DNA of 64,000 nucleotides from Bacillota bacterium (GCA_023428025.1 JAEYZN010000012.1:62001-126000); one strand, 5' to 3'. Positions 50,458-59,284 are shown, counted from the stretch's first letter. A program made the numbers and translations. Notes: a model not told the origin generated them from the sequence alone.

Positions 50458-50735
50458 AAGCTGATATTTATGCATGCAATATTCATTTATAATCTGATTA
50501 GCAACGGATAAAATTATATCAGAACAGCCTGAGGGTGTCAATATTAGTTATGGCTGATGCAAATATTTAGCTATGGTTGATATCTGGTATTCCTTATAGA
50601 ATTCGAATCATTTACTAGTACATCGATATTTCCAAGTTATTTAGAGACAACACTAATATCTACCCCATATCAATTTAATCTGCTGACATAAATTCTGCGG
50701 TGAGTACTTAGAACAAGCTACAATAGCGCTAATGC
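50458..50735. other. AT-rich gap between the tRNA-Trp gene and its broken copy
   Basis: About 280 bases have no reading frame or structure that I can support. A TACAAT hexamer at 50719-50724 may be a -10 box for the broken copy, with no good -35. Confidence 0.4.
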
Positions 50736-50809
50736 AGGGGAAAACATCCTGTCATACTCCTATACTCCAAAACCGAGGGTTGTGTGTTCGAGTCGCATCT
50801 CCCCTGCCA
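50736..50809 (+). pseudogene. Degenerate tRNA-Trp-like sequence
   Basis: This is 74 bases long, like the intact tRNA-Trp. The 5' end AGGGGA pairs with TCCCCT, the 3' half has TCCAAAACCGA with a CCA anticodon, a TTCGAGT T loop and a CCA end. The D arm and the 5' anticodon stem are scrambled (CTATA cannot pair with ACCGA). An ATACTCC word is repeated in the scrambled part. A strong terminator follows, so it was once a real gene. Confidence 0.65.
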
Positions 50810-50812
50810 CGT

Positions 50813-50841
50813 CGGAGCAAAGCATGCTTTGCTCCGTTTTT
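50813..50841 (+). terminator. Terminator after the tRNA-Trp-like sequence
   Basis: CGGAGCAAAG and CTTTGCTCCG form a perfect 10-bp stem around CATG, then TTTTT. Confidence 0.88.
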
Positions 50842-50863
50842 ATTTCTCGGAATTCCGTTTCAT

Positions 50864-52294
50864 TTATATGTTCACTTCGCCTTTGACGCCCAGCTTGTCC
50901 GCAAACTCAGCCAGCACCGGTTTCACCTGCGAATCGATGAAATCCTGTGTCTGTATGGCTGCGCAGCCGGTGAACGCTTTGGAGTCCATCAGCTGGTCTA
51001 TTTCGTCGGGAGAAAGCCCGAATGCATCGTCCTGCTTGATGAGGTCGATCAGGTTGTTGGATTCGCCGTGCATTTTGACGCGTTCGGCAGCGGCCATGGA
51101 ATGGACCCGGATATGCTCGTGCAGCGTCTGCCTGTCCCCCCCGCGCTTCACAGCCTCCATCAATATCGTTTCCGTGGCCATAAAGGGCAGTTCCTGATCG
51201 ATGTGGCTCTGGATGACCTTCTCATACACCACCAGGCTGGAGCTGATATTCAGATACAGATTGAGTATCGCATCCACCGCCAAAAAGCCTTGGGGTATCA
51301 CCAGGCGCTTGTTCGCCGAATCGTCCAGTGTGCGCTCAAACCACTGCGTGGACGCCGTGACAGCCGCGTTGACCGGCAGCGAGATCACAAAGCGGCACAG
51401 AGACCCCATACGCTCGCTGCGCATCGGGTTGCGCTTATACGCCATCGCGGAAGACCCGATCTGATTCTTCTCAAAAGGCTCTTCCATCTCTTTAAGGTTC
51501 TGCAGCAGACGCAGATCGTTGCTGAATTTATAGGCGCTTTGTGCGATCAATGACAGCACGTTCAGTACCATGGTATCGAACTTGCGCGGATAGGTTTGTC
51601 CCGTTACGGCGTAAGAGGACGCAAAACCAATCCTTTTACACACGGCTTCATCCAGCGCCTTCACCTTGGCGGCATCGCCGTCCAACAGCGACAGGAAGCT
51701 CGCGCCCGTCCCGGTCGTGCCCTTCACGCCCAGCAATCGGAAATCTTTTTTCAGATTACGGATATGTCCGAGATCCATCAGCAGGTCCTGTATCCAGAGC
51801 GCCGCACGCTTGCCCACCGTAGTGAGCTGTGCCGGCTGGAAATGCGTAAAGCCCAGCGTGGGCAGGTCCTTGTATTCAAGCGCGAAACGCGACAGGTTGT
51901 CGATCACGCTGACCAGCTTGGTCTCGATAAGCTCAATCGCTTCGTATATCACGATGAGATCGGTATTGTCGCCCACGTAGCAGCTCGTCGCGCCCAGGTG
52001 GATGATAGGCCGGGCTTTGGGGCACTGCTCGCCATAGGCGTGCACATGCGCCATCACGTCGTGCCGCACCAGGCGCTCCTGCGCCTCGGCCACCTCATAG
52101 TTGATATCGTCCGCATGCTGCTTCAATTCAGCTATCTGCTCGTTGCTGATGGGAAGTCCGAAGGCCTGCTCGCACTCGGCCAGCGCGATCCACAAGCGCC
52201 GCCATGTGCGGAATTTGTGATCGTCGGAAAAGACCTCCCCCATCTGCTTTGATGCGTATCGTGTGATCAGCGGATTTTCATAGATGTTCTTCAT
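50864..52294 (-). CDS. purB: Adenylosuccinate lyase
   Basis: The 476-residue enzyme cleaves SAICAR and adenylosuccinate in purine synthesis. The signature GSSAMAYKRNPMRSE is present with the mobile-loop Ser; HLGATSCYVGDNTD and GFTHFQPAQLTTVGKR carry the catalytic histidines. Length is normal for the clostridial form. It starts 16 bases after the dipeptidase stop, so both genes share a leftward transcript. No other pur genes are near. Confidence 0.96.
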   Translation of the reverse strand: MKNIYENPLITRYASKQMGEVFSDDHKFRTWRRLWIALAECEQAFGLPISNEQIAELKQHADDINYEVAEAQERLVRHDVMAHVHAYGEQCPKARPIIHLGATSCYVGDNTDLIVIYEAIELIETKLVSVIDNLSRFALEYKDLPTLGFTHFQPAQLTTVGKRAALWIQDLLMDLGHIRNLKKDFRLLGVKGTTGTGASFLSLLDGDAAKVKALDEAVCKRIGFASSYAVTGQTYPRKFDTMVLNVLSLIAQSAYKFSNDLRLLQNLKEMEEPFEKNQIGSSAMAYKRNPMRSERMGSLCRFVISLPVNAAVTASTQWFERTLDDSANKRLVIPQGFLAVDAILNLYLNISSSLVVYEKVIQSHIDQELPFMATETILMEAVKRGGDRQTLHEHIRVHSMAAAERVKMHGESNNLIDLIKQDDAFGLSPDEIDQLMDSKAFTGCAAIQTQDFIDSQVKPVLAEFADKLGVKGEVNI

Positions 52295-52310
52295 AGCGCC
52301 TGCCTTTTGT

Positions 52311-53219
52311 TTAATGTAAAAATTCTAATACATATCGGTCAAAATTGCCATAGCAAATTTTCCTGATCAGCCCGTCGGGGTAGCCGCGCCGCTTCATGGC
52401 TTCGGGGAGCTTCTGGAAATCGGCGACGGAACCCAGTCCTTCCGGCGTGTATTGGATGCCGCAAAAATCCGAGCCGAAGCCCACGTTATTCTCTCCGCCG
52501 CAGCCCAGTATGTAGTCGATATGATCCAACACATCATGGATGACTGCGTGCCGTCCGCGCAGAAATTCCGTATAGAAGTTCACGCCGATATACCCGCCCC
52601 GGGAAATGATGTGGAGTATCTGATCCCGCTTTAAGTTTCGGGGAACCGGGCAGATATCATGAACACAGGAATGCGAGGCGCAAGGCGTCCCCGTATACCG
52701 CTCCATCGCCTCCCAGAACCCACGTTCGTTAAGGTGGGAAACATCCAGCGCCATATGCAGCCGGTTGAGTTCGTCGATGGCATAAAGGCCTTCCGGCTTC
52801 AGGCCCCCTTCATGCATGCACCCGCTGGCAAAGCCGTTCTCGTCGTTCCAGGTGAGGCTCAGCATGCGCGCGCCAAGGCTGTGGACCTTCTGTATGTTTG
52901 AGGCACGGCAACCGATGGACTCGCCGCTTTCGATCGCGAGAATCACGCCGACACCCTGATTAAGAGTCAGGTGCTCCGCCTGCGTACAGAGATGGAATCC
53001 GGGATTATTCTCGATAAATGAATATAGATAGCGAATCTGCTCCATACCAGCCTCGGTTGTGTCAGGATATTCAGGCGGCACCCAAACAGCCAATACCTGA
53101 AGCACGATTCCGCCCCTCAACATACGCGGCGCATCGGCGTGATCGAACAGGCGGTTGTCATCTAGCTTAAGCGTGTTGAAAGACAGGAAATCCGAATGGG
53201 CGTCCGCAATCTGATACAT
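52311..53219 (-). CDS. Membrane dipeptidase family (M19) metallopeptidase
   Basis: The 302-residue protein has the renal-dipeptidase fold: the metal-binding DAHSDFL near its start, Glu in AIESGESI, then DVSHLNERGFWE, CASHSCVHDI with a second His, and GFGSDFCGI with the terminal Asp. Such zinc enzymes hydrolyse dipeptides, including D-Xaa ones. The start is ATG 53219 after GGGAGG; readings farther upstream lack a ribosome site. TATAAT at 53256-53261 with a poor -35 may be its promoter. Confidence 0.9.
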   Translation of the reverse strand: MYQIADAHSDFLSFNTLKLDDNRLFDHADAPRMLRGGIVLQVLAVWVPPEYPDTTEAGMEQIRYLYSFIENNPGFHLCTQAEHLTLNQGVGVILAIESGESIGCRASNIQKVHSLGARMLSLTWNDENGFASGCMHEGGLKPEGLYAIDELNRLHMALDVSHLNERGFWEAMERYTGTPCASHSCVHDICPVPRNLKRDQILHIISRGGYIGVNFYTEFLRGRHAVIHDVLDHIDYILGCGGENNVGFGSDFCGIQYTPEGLGSVADFQKLPEAMKRRGYPDGLIRKICYGNFDRYVLEFLH

Positions 53220-53272
53220 AAGCAATGAGCCTCCCAAAACCAACAAAATCAATGCATTATATTTATATGACC

Positions 53273-53308
53273 GGGAAAGAAAGAAGAGCCGCTCATCGCA
53301 GCTCTTCT
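53273..53308 (-). terminator. rny terminator
   Basis: On the minus strand AGAAGAGCTGC pairs with GCGGCTCTTCT around a GATGA loop, an 11-bp stem with one G-T pair, then TTCTTTCCC. Confidence 0.85.
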
Positions 53309-53314
53309 GATTTG

Positions 53315-54856
53315 TTACTTTGCGTAGTCTACCGACCGCGTTTCCCGTATAACATTGACCTTGATCTGGCCGGGATAGTCCAGATCCTTTTCGATCTTCT
53401 TTACGATGTCTTTAGCCATCAGATGCATACCTGCATCATCCACATCCTCGGGCTTCACCAATATGCGGACTTCACGTCCAGCCTGTATGGCATAGCACTT
53501 GTCGACACCCGAGAACGAATTCGCAATTTCCTCCAAAGCTTCCAGACGTTTTATGTAGTTTTCGAGAGTTTCACGCCGAGCACCGGGCCGCGCCGCAGAT
53601 ATCGCGTCCGCCGACTGCACAAGCACCGCTTCCACAGTTTGGGCCTCGATATCGCCATGATGCGCCTGTATACAGTGAATCACATCATTGGCTTCCCGGT
53701 ATTTCTTGGCCAGATCAGCACCAATCTGTATGTGCGGACCTTCCACTTCATGATCCACCGCTTTGCCGATATCGTGCAGCAGGCCTCCGCGCTTGGCCAG
53801 CTTGACGTTGGCGCCCAGTTCGGCCGCCATCACCGAGGCCAGATGAGCCACTTCAAGCGAGTGCTTCAAAACATTCTGGCCATAGCTGGTGCGGTATTTG
53901 AGCCTGCCCAGCAGCTTGATGATCTCCGGATGAAGGTTATGTATACCGGTTTCAAAAGCCGCCTGCTCGCCCGCATCGCGGATCTCCTTCTCCACCTCTT
54001 TGCGCGCTTTTTTCACCATTTCTTCAATGCGCGCGGGATGGATTCTGCCATCGATAATGAGCTTCTCAAGCGCTATCCGGGCAATTTCCCTTCTGATCGG
54101 GTCAAAGCCGGACAGTATAACGGCTTCAGGCGTATCATCGATGATGAGGTCAATTCCTGTTGCCGTCTCAAGCGCACGAATGTTGCGCCCTTCACGCCCG
54201 ATGATCCTGCCCTTCATTTCATCGTTGGGCAGGGATACGACGGAAACGGTGTTTTCCGCCACATGGTCAGCCGCGTATTTCTGTATGGCGTTGGCTATAA
54301 TCTCGCGGGACTTCTTGTCGGCCTCTTCTTTGGCCCGGCTTTCGATCTCGCGGACGTATATGGCCATGTCACGCCGTGTTTCCTGTTCAACCTTCTCAAG
54401 CAGCAGGTTCTTGGCATCGTCATTCGTCATGCCGGAAATCTTCTCCAACTGCTCGATCTGCTCCGCAAAAGTCTGGTCGATTTCTTCCTTGCGCTTGCTG
54501 ATTTCCTTTAAGCGCTTATTGACCTGCTCTTCCTTCGCTTCAACATTCGCGACCTTCTTATCCAACGATTCTTCCCGTTGGGCCAGCCTTCTCTCGATTC
54601 TCTGGATCTCGTTTCGTCTCTCTTTGGATTCCCTGTCAAATTCGGTTCTTAATGCGTGGATTTCTTCTTTGGCTTCAAGGACCGTCTCCTTTTTGACTGC
54701 TTCCGCTTTCTTCTGAGCGTCTACGATCAGCCTCTTGACGGCATCTTCCGCCTTCTCGACCTTCGCTTCAGCGACGTGCCTTCTGTACAAATAACCCAGA
54801 AAAACACCCAATACCGCTGCGACGACTAGAAGCAGTACAACTAGCCAAATTTCCAC
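53315..54856 (-). CDS. rny: Ribonuclease Y
   Basis: The 513-residue membrane-anchored endonuclease starts mRNA decay. It has an N-terminal helix (VVLLLVVAAVLGVFLGYLY), a long charged coiled coil (about residues 30-200), a KH domain (GRIIGREGRNIRALE) and an HD domain (LLHDIGKAVDHE). The GTG start stands 13 bases after GGAGG, which is a long gap; no better start is available. A leader of about 185 bases with a nested hairpin precedes it. Confidence 0.95.
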   Translation of the reverse strand: MEIWLVVLLLVVAAVLGVFLGYLYRRHVAEAKVEKAEDAVKRLIVDAQKKAEAVKKETVLEAKEEIHALRTEFDRESKERRNEIQRIERRLAQREESLDKKVANVEAKEEQVNKRLKEISKRKEEIDQTFAEQIEQLEKISGMTNDDAKNLLLEKVEQETRRDMAIYVREIESRAKEEADKKSREIIANAIQKYAADHVAENTVSVVSLPNDEMKGRIIGREGRNIRALETATGIDLIIDDTPEAVILSGFDPIRREIARIALEKLIIDGRIHPARIEEMVKKARKEVEKEIRDAGEQAAFETGIHNLHPEIIKLLGRLKYRTSYGQNVLKHSLEVAHLASVMAAELGANVKLAKRGGLLHDIGKAVDHEVEGPHIQIGADLAKKYREANDVIHCIQAHHGDIEAQTVEAVLVQSADAISAARPGARRETLENYIKRLEALEEIANSFSGVDKCYAIQAGREVRILVKPEDVDDAGMHLMAKDIVKKIEKDLDYPGQIKVNVIRETRSVDYAK

Positions 54857-54889
54857 TGAGTATGTCGCACCTCCTTATTAAGTTTTTGT

Positions 54890-54936
54890 GCAGACAAATA
54901 TACCCCCTTTAAAAATCCTGTATATCTGCTGTCTGC
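54890..54936 (-). promoter_or_regulatory. Nested hairpin in the rny leader
   Basis: On the minus strand GCAGAC pairs with GTCTGC, and inside it ATATAC pairs with GTATAT around an AAAGG-rich loop. It lies just upstream of the ribosome site, and may affect rny stability or translation. The pairing was found by eye. Confidence 0.35.
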
Positions 54937-55048
54937 CTGTGCATAGCCATATATCTTGTAGGAATCGTAGCAGGCCATGCATTTGGCTCGCTAATAAAGA
55001 AATCTATCATTGAGGACTAAGCCATTTCACTTATTAGAAACCATAATA

Positions 55049-55077
55049 ATTTTATTATCTTGTCATATCTTTGTCAA
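55049..55077 (-). promoter_or_regulatory. rny promoter
   Basis: On the minus strand a perfect TTGACA and TAAAAT are 17 bases apart, just beyond the stop of the upstream membrane gene. Confidence 0.7.
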
Positions 55078-55078
55078 G

Positions 55079-55939
55079 TCAGCTTATACCAATGCCATGA
55101 CTTTCTTCATGAGATTTGTTTTTTCGAAAGGTTATGGCAGCCATCACAAAGCAAACCACCGCAATGATGGGGTAATAGATCCTGAAACCCATCACTAAAG
55201 GCCAGCACATCACCACCAGGCCGCAGAAAATATACGCCTTGACTTTTGTTTTGCTGAAAGCGGAGCTTTTCAGCTTGTCCAGGGTGATGATGGTTTCGCT
55301 CATCTCCTTGCGCGCTTTGTTCTGAGCCGCTTCCTCGTCGGGCAGCATGCCTTTTGACGCCGCCGCCTGCAATATCTTTTTGCCGGATACCAGCTTAATG
55401 TCTTGCCCGGCACAGAATATCTTTGCCGCTTCGTTGAAGTCGCTCAAGGATACGATCACGGTAGATGTGTCCCTGTACTCCCTGCAAACCTTGAGCAGGT
55501 TGTCTACCCCACACACCGTACTCGGATGGTTATGAAAAACGCAATATACTGTTCCTTCCTTATTGGCTGTGAACCCCTCATTCGTCTGCGTTATGTCGGA
55601 TAAACCATCAAACAGGCAACTGATATAACCGGCAAACTCCTGCTCGTTCATCAGCGTCAGTTCTTCCAGCAGGCATTTTTGCTTGATTCTCAGGGTATCT
55701 TTCTCGATATACTTCTTGATTCTGTTTCGCCTGACCAGCACCAGTATGAAGCTGAAAGCCAGTGTAACAAAAACCGCTATCAGGATCGCTACCGTAAAGG
55801 AGCGGCTGAAATAGAGCAGCACAAGAAACAGTACGAAGAGCATCATGATGCGCAGAATCACGTAATCCAAAGTACGCGCCACCAGCGAGCGGCCGCCATA
55901 CATCTGCTTTTTATAATAACGGATAAGCCTTGGGTCCAT
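55079..55939 (-). CDS. Membrane protein with degenerate Mrr-like nuclease domain
   Basis: The 286-residue protein has two N-terminal membrane helices (about residues 25-67), a soluble domain (about 90-185) and two C-terminal helices. The soluble part follows the Mrr-like layout: EQEFAGYISCLFDGLSDI, then YCVFHNHPSTV, then TVIVSLSDFNEAAKIFC and IKLVSGKKIL. The catalytic Asp and the Gln-x-Lys of active Mrr enzymes are not seen, so this is probably a pseudo-nuclease. Its role is unknown. AAGGAGG precedes the ATG. It is divergent from nadD. Confidence 0.7.
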   Translation of the reverse strand: MDPRLIRYYKKQMYGGRSLVARTLDYVILRIMMLFVLFLVLLYFSRSFTVAILIAVFVTLAFSFILVLVRRNRIKKYIEKDTLRIKQKCLLEELTLMNEQEFAGYISCLFDGLSDITQTNEGFTANKEGTVYCVFHNHPSTVCGVDNLLKVCREYRDTSTVIVSLSDFNEAAKIFCAGQDIKLVSGKKILQAAASKGMLPDEEAAQNKARKEMSETIITLDKLKSSAFSKTKVKAYIFCGLVVMCWPLVMGFRIYYPIIAVVCFVMAAITFRKNKSHEESHGIGIS

Positions 55940-55998
55940 CGCTTTATTCCTCCTTGTTACATTATTGCCACCAAGGTCTTCTTGTATACTTGCACAGC

Positions 55999-56027
55999 TT
56001 GTGAATAGCCAAACATTGGTGTATAAT
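55999..56027 (+). promoter_or_regulatory. nadD promoter
   Basis: TTGTGA and TATAAT are 17 bases apart. Transcription would begin near 56034, almost on the first ATG of nadD. Confidence 0.65.
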
Positions 56028-56033
56028 AAAAAT

Positions 56034-56708
56034 ATGTGTTACCTGCGGGACTTAACTGAATTTTCGAATCTGGAAACAAAGAGCATCGGCTCCAAGCAAA
56101 ACCGGGTCGGGCTGCTTGGCGGCACGTTCAACCCTATCCACTGCGGCCATATCAGCATGGCATATATCGCGCTCTATGAGTTTGCGCTCGGTGAAATCAT
56201 GTTTATGCCACTGGGTGCGCCCCCGCATAAGCGGGGTGAGCTTATTGCGCCCGCTTCTCAAAGGCTCGATATGGTCCGTTTGGCCATCGCCGATGAAAAG
56301 CGTTTTTCGCTGAGTACGATTGAGACCGGCCGAACCGGATATACTTATACTGTTGATACTATGGAGATGCTGACGCGGTCGCGGAAGGAAACGGATTTTT
56401 ATTATATCATCGGGGCGGATACGCTATTTGAACTGAAAACGTGGAAGAATTGTGAACGTGTGTTTATGCTGACGGATTTTATATGTGTACTGCGCCCCGG
56501 CCAGGATGATATGAACGTTAAGCAATATGCGGAGAAATTAAATAATGAATTCGGGCATATCATCCATGTGGCGGAAGAACGCGGTCCCAATGTTTCATCG
56601 TCACAAATAAGGCTGTTGGCAGCCCAAAAAAAACTCTCTTCCGGCTTGGTTCCCGAGCCGGTCGAACAATATATCCGGCAACACGGTATCTACGTTGAAG
56701 AGGTTTGA
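56034..56708 (+). CDS. nadD: Nicotinate-nucleotide adenylyltransferase
   Basis: The 224-residue enzyme makes deamido-NAD from nicotinate mononucleotide and ATP. It has RVGLLGGTFNPIHCGHISMA with the nucleotidyltransferase GGTFxPxH motif, FMPLGAPPHKR, and the SSSQIR motif near the C-terminus. About 25 residues precede the fold, more than usual. ATG 56034 is the only ATG in frame before the core; with transcription starting there, it may be leaderless or a non-ATG start is used. The stop is followed immediately by yqeK. Confidence 0.94.
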   Translation: MCYLRDLTEFSNLETKSIGSKQNRVGLLGGTFNPIHCGHISMAYIALYEFALGEIMFMPLGAPPHKRGELIAPASQRLDMVRLAIADEKRFSLSTIETGRTGYTYTVDTMEMLTRSRKETDFYYIIGADTLFELKTWKNCERVFMLTDFICVLRPGQDDMNVKQYAEKLNNEFGHIIHVAEERGPNVSSSQIRLLAAQKKLSSGLVPEPVEQYIRQHGIYVEEV

Positions 56709-57287
56709 ATGGACGATATTTCTCGCATGGAACAGTATTTGAATGAACACATTGACGGTCGTAGGCTCATCCATTCCAAAAGGACCGCTGACGAAGCGGT
56801 TTCGCTTGCGCAACGATATGGCGAAGACGGTAAAAAGGCGCTCATCGCCGGTCTTTTGCACGATATCGCAAAAGGCGTGTGCAAACACGGATTGCAAAAA
56901 GTGTCCAAAAAGTATAGTGTCAGTGTGGATGCAGTTGAGATGGACAATCCCGAATTGCTGCATGGGAAAATCGGCGCGGCAATGGTGAAGGCCGATCTCG
57001 GCATTGAGGATGAGGATATTCTCTCGGCCATTCGCTGGCATACGACAGGGCGTGCAGGTATGTCAATGCTGGAGAAAATCATTTACATCGCCGATCTGAT
57101 CGAACCGGGCCGCGATTTTGAAGGCATCAACGACGTCCGCGTTCTGGCCTACAAGGACATCGATGAAGCCATGCTGTTTGCGCTGGAGCAGGTTATGGAG
57201 TTTGTGAAAAACAAGGGCTTCTCGCTGCACCCGAAAAGCATTGAAGCCTATGAGGATATTTTAAAAAGGAGGAACCAAAAGGTTTGA
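56709..57287 (+). CDS. yqeK: HD-domain diadenosine tetraphosphatase YqeK
   Basis: The 192-residue protein has the HD metal-binding pattern: His in RLIHSKRTADEAV, LLHDIAKG, His in ELLHGKIGA and IRWHTTG, and Asp in IYIADLIEP. YqeK proteins cleave diadenosine tetraphosphate symmetrically to two ADP. It lies directly after the nadD stop and overlaps rsfS by four bases, a conserved Firmicute trio. Confidence 0.93.
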   Translation: MDDISRMEQYLNEHIDGRRLIHSKRTADEAVSLAQRYGEDGKKALIAGLLHDIAKGVCKHGLQKVSKKYSVSVDAVEMDNPELLHGKIGAAMVKADLGIEDEDILSAIRWHTTGRAGMSMLEKIIYIADLIEPGRDFEGINDVRVLAYKDIDEAMLFALEQVMEFVKNKGFSLHPKSIEAYEDILKRRNQKV

Positions 57288-57673
57288 AAATTCAGTTCAG
57301 TGAAGATGTCATAAACGCAGGCAAACAGCTGTATGCAAAAAAAGCGGAGGACGTCCGCATTCTTCACGTATCCCATCTTACGATTGTAGCCGACTATTTT
57401 ATTCTGGCCAGCGGTCGGTCGGATGTTCATGTAAAATCGCTGTGTGATGAAATAAGAAAGTTCATGCTCGAAACAGGTCGCGTTCAGCTGCGCATAGAAG
57501 GTTACCGCGAAGGCCGATGGATCGTCATCGACTATGGCGATGTATTGATACATATTTTCCACAAGCGCGAGCGCGAATTCTACGGGCTTGAGCGGCTTTG
57601 GGTGGACGGCGACAACTCCATGGAGATCACCGATGAGGACATGAAAAAGCCTGAAGTAACAGCAACGCCATAA
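57284..57673 (+). CDS. rsfS: Ribosomal silencing factor RsfS
   Basis: The 129-residue protein contains the RsfS domain: KAEDVRILHVSHLTIVADYFILASGRSDVHV and IEGYREGRWIVIDYGDVLIHIFHKREREFYGLERLW. It binds uL14 of the large ribosomal subunit and blocks subunit joining when nutrients are low. The TTG start at 57284 overlaps the yqeK stop, with AGGAGG upstream. A bidirectional terminator follows. Confidence 0.95.
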   Translation: MKIQFSEDVINAGKQLYAKKAEDVRILHVSHLTIVADYFILASGRSDVHVKSLCDEIRKFMLETGRVQLRIEGYREGRWIVIDYGDVLIHIFHKREREFYGLERLWVDGDNSMEITDEDMKKPEVTATP

Positions 57674-57719
57674 CGTATTAACGACCATATAAGGACACAA
57701 GCATATTTCCGGGAATAGC

Positions 57720-57750
57720 AAAAGGCGTACACCCCATATGTACGCCTTTT
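57720..57750. terminator. Bidirectional terminator between rsfS and the NlpC/P60 gene
   Basis: AAAAGGCGTACA and TGTACGCCTTTT form a perfect 12-bp stem around a 7-base loop, serving both converging genes. Confidence 0.9.
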
Positions 57751-57764
57751 ATATCTTTCATCAA

Positions 57765-59231
57765 TCAGAATACGCGCCGACCGCAGATAAACGTACTCTT
57801 CCAGTAATTTGAGTTGAATATATTCGAGGTAATGCGTATCTTGCCTGCACTCGATGAAGCGTCGATCATCAGACCATCCCCCATATAGATGCCCACATGG
57901 CCTTTGAAACAGACGATATCGCCTTTCTGCAGGTCGGACATATTTTCGACTTTGGACAGGCCGGACTTTGCCCATCCGGCAGACGTCATGTATTTGATCT
58001 TATAACCCACCTGGTTCAGGCAGTAATAGACGAACCCGGAGCAGTCAAATCCATTCGCGTTCTTGCCGCCACGAACATATTTCGTGCCAACCAATGTTTT
58101 GGCATACTCGATCAACGCGCTGGCCGAGGCCTCATCCGGGCTGGCCGGAGGCGGCGCACTGCTTTCATTCCCGCCGCTGTTTCCGCTGCTGCCGCTGTTT
58201 CCACTATTACCACTATTACTGCTGTTGCCACTTTTTCCGCTGTTTCCGCTGCTGGCCGGCGTTTTCGCAACTTTAGCGTCATCGGAATACAGCACTTCCC
58301 GCGTGTTTTCCCCCACGTTCCCGTCCACCGTCAGGCCGTTGCGCTTTTGGAAATTCTTCACCGCTGTTTCGGTATCCGTACCGAAGTAGCCTGTGCTGCC
58401 GGCTTTCAGGTATTTCAGTTCCTGCAAACGTTCCTGAATACCCTCGACATCAGTACCCCTGTCTCCCAGCTTCACGGTATAGGGGGTTGCTTCATCCGAG
58501 AAAAGGGCGGTCAGCGTCTTTTCACCCAGCAGGCCATCCACCTGCAGGCTGTGCTTTCTCTGGAAAAGCTGAAGCGCGTATTCGGTTCCGTATCCGTAAT
58601 AATCGGTGGGCTCTTCCTCTCCCATATATCCCAGTTCCATCAAACGTGTCTGCACTTCCAATATGCGGGGATCATTGCAGCCCGGAACAAGATCCGGAAT
58701 ATCCGGCGCCGTTGTGGGCACAGGCGAGGTTTCAGGCGGCGTTGTGGAGACGGGGTCAGCAACGGCGGAGAGTGGCTGTATGGCCGCGCCATCAGAGCTG
58801 CCTGCATCAATCGTATCTGATACTTCCGGTGACGGCGTTTGCGGATATGACGCTGTGGCCGATGGTGATTCGCCGGCCGGTTCGGACGGCGAGACCGAGG
58901 GCTGCACAGCGTTCACCAATGCCGCGGCCGCAGCCTCCGCAGTGTTATCCTTGTTCGGCAATACAATGCTCAGCACGACAGTGGCGATGACAACAACAGC
59001 GCAAGTGGAAGCGATAAAACGCTTGTCCTTCCATACCGGTCGGTTTTTAGCCCGGTACGATTGACGGCGTGATCTCGTCTCTGCATTGCTGCCGTCAGCA
59101 CGAAATGCAACTGCCGTCTTTCCCGGTTTCATCGGTGAAAACAGCTTGCGATAAGTCTTTTTGCTTGTTTTTATCAAACGATATGCGATTTTGACCACTG
59201 GCCGCATGATCCTGATAAAAGTATCCCCCAT
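57765..59231 (-). CDS. NlpC/P60 endopeptidase with two peptidoglycan-binding domains
   Basis: The 488-residue protein has a basic cytoplasmic N-terminus (about 70 residues), one membrane helix (FIASTCAVVVIATVVLSIVL), a Pro/Ser/Thr-rich spacer, two PG-binding domains (about residues 195-255 and 270-330), an SGNSG-repeat linker and a C-terminal NlpC/P60 domain. The catalytic Cys is in GFDCSGFVYYC and the His in KGHVGIYMGDG. It cuts stem peptides in the wall. ATG 59231 has GAGG five bases upstream; a GTG at 59237 is less likely. Confidence 0.93.
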   Translation of the reverse strand: MGDTFIRIMRPVVKIAYRLIKTSKKTYRKLFSPMKPGKTAVAFRADGSNAETRSRRQSYRAKNRPVWKDKRFIASTCAVVVIATVVLSIVLPNKDNTAEAAAAALVNAVQPSVSPSEPAGESPSATASYPQTPSPEVSDTIDAGSSDGAAIQPLSAVADPVSTTPPETSPVPTTAPDIPDLVPGCNDPRILEVQTRLMELGYMGEEEPTDYYGYGTEYALQLFQRKHSLQVDGLLGEKTLTALFSDEATPYTVKLGDRGTDVEGIQERLQELKYLKAGSTGYFGTDTETAVKNFQKRNGLTVDGNVGENTREVLYSDDAKVAKTPASSGNSGKSGNSSNSGNSGNSGSSGNSGGNESSAPPPASPDEASASALIEYAKTLVGTKYVRGGKNANGFDCSGFVYYCLNQVGYKIKYMTSAGWAKSGLSKVENMSDLQKGDIVCFKGHVGIYMGDGLMIDASSSAGKIRITSNIFNSNYWKSTFICGRRVF

Positions 59232-59284
59232 GTGCACCTCTTTTGAAAAGTCATATAATCGTAATATATCTGTAATTATTTAAT

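Noticed and set aside
53225..54511. An open frame of 428 codons on the plus strand opposite rny
   Set aside because: It is antisense to RNase Y, lacks a ribosome site and runs through the rny terminator.
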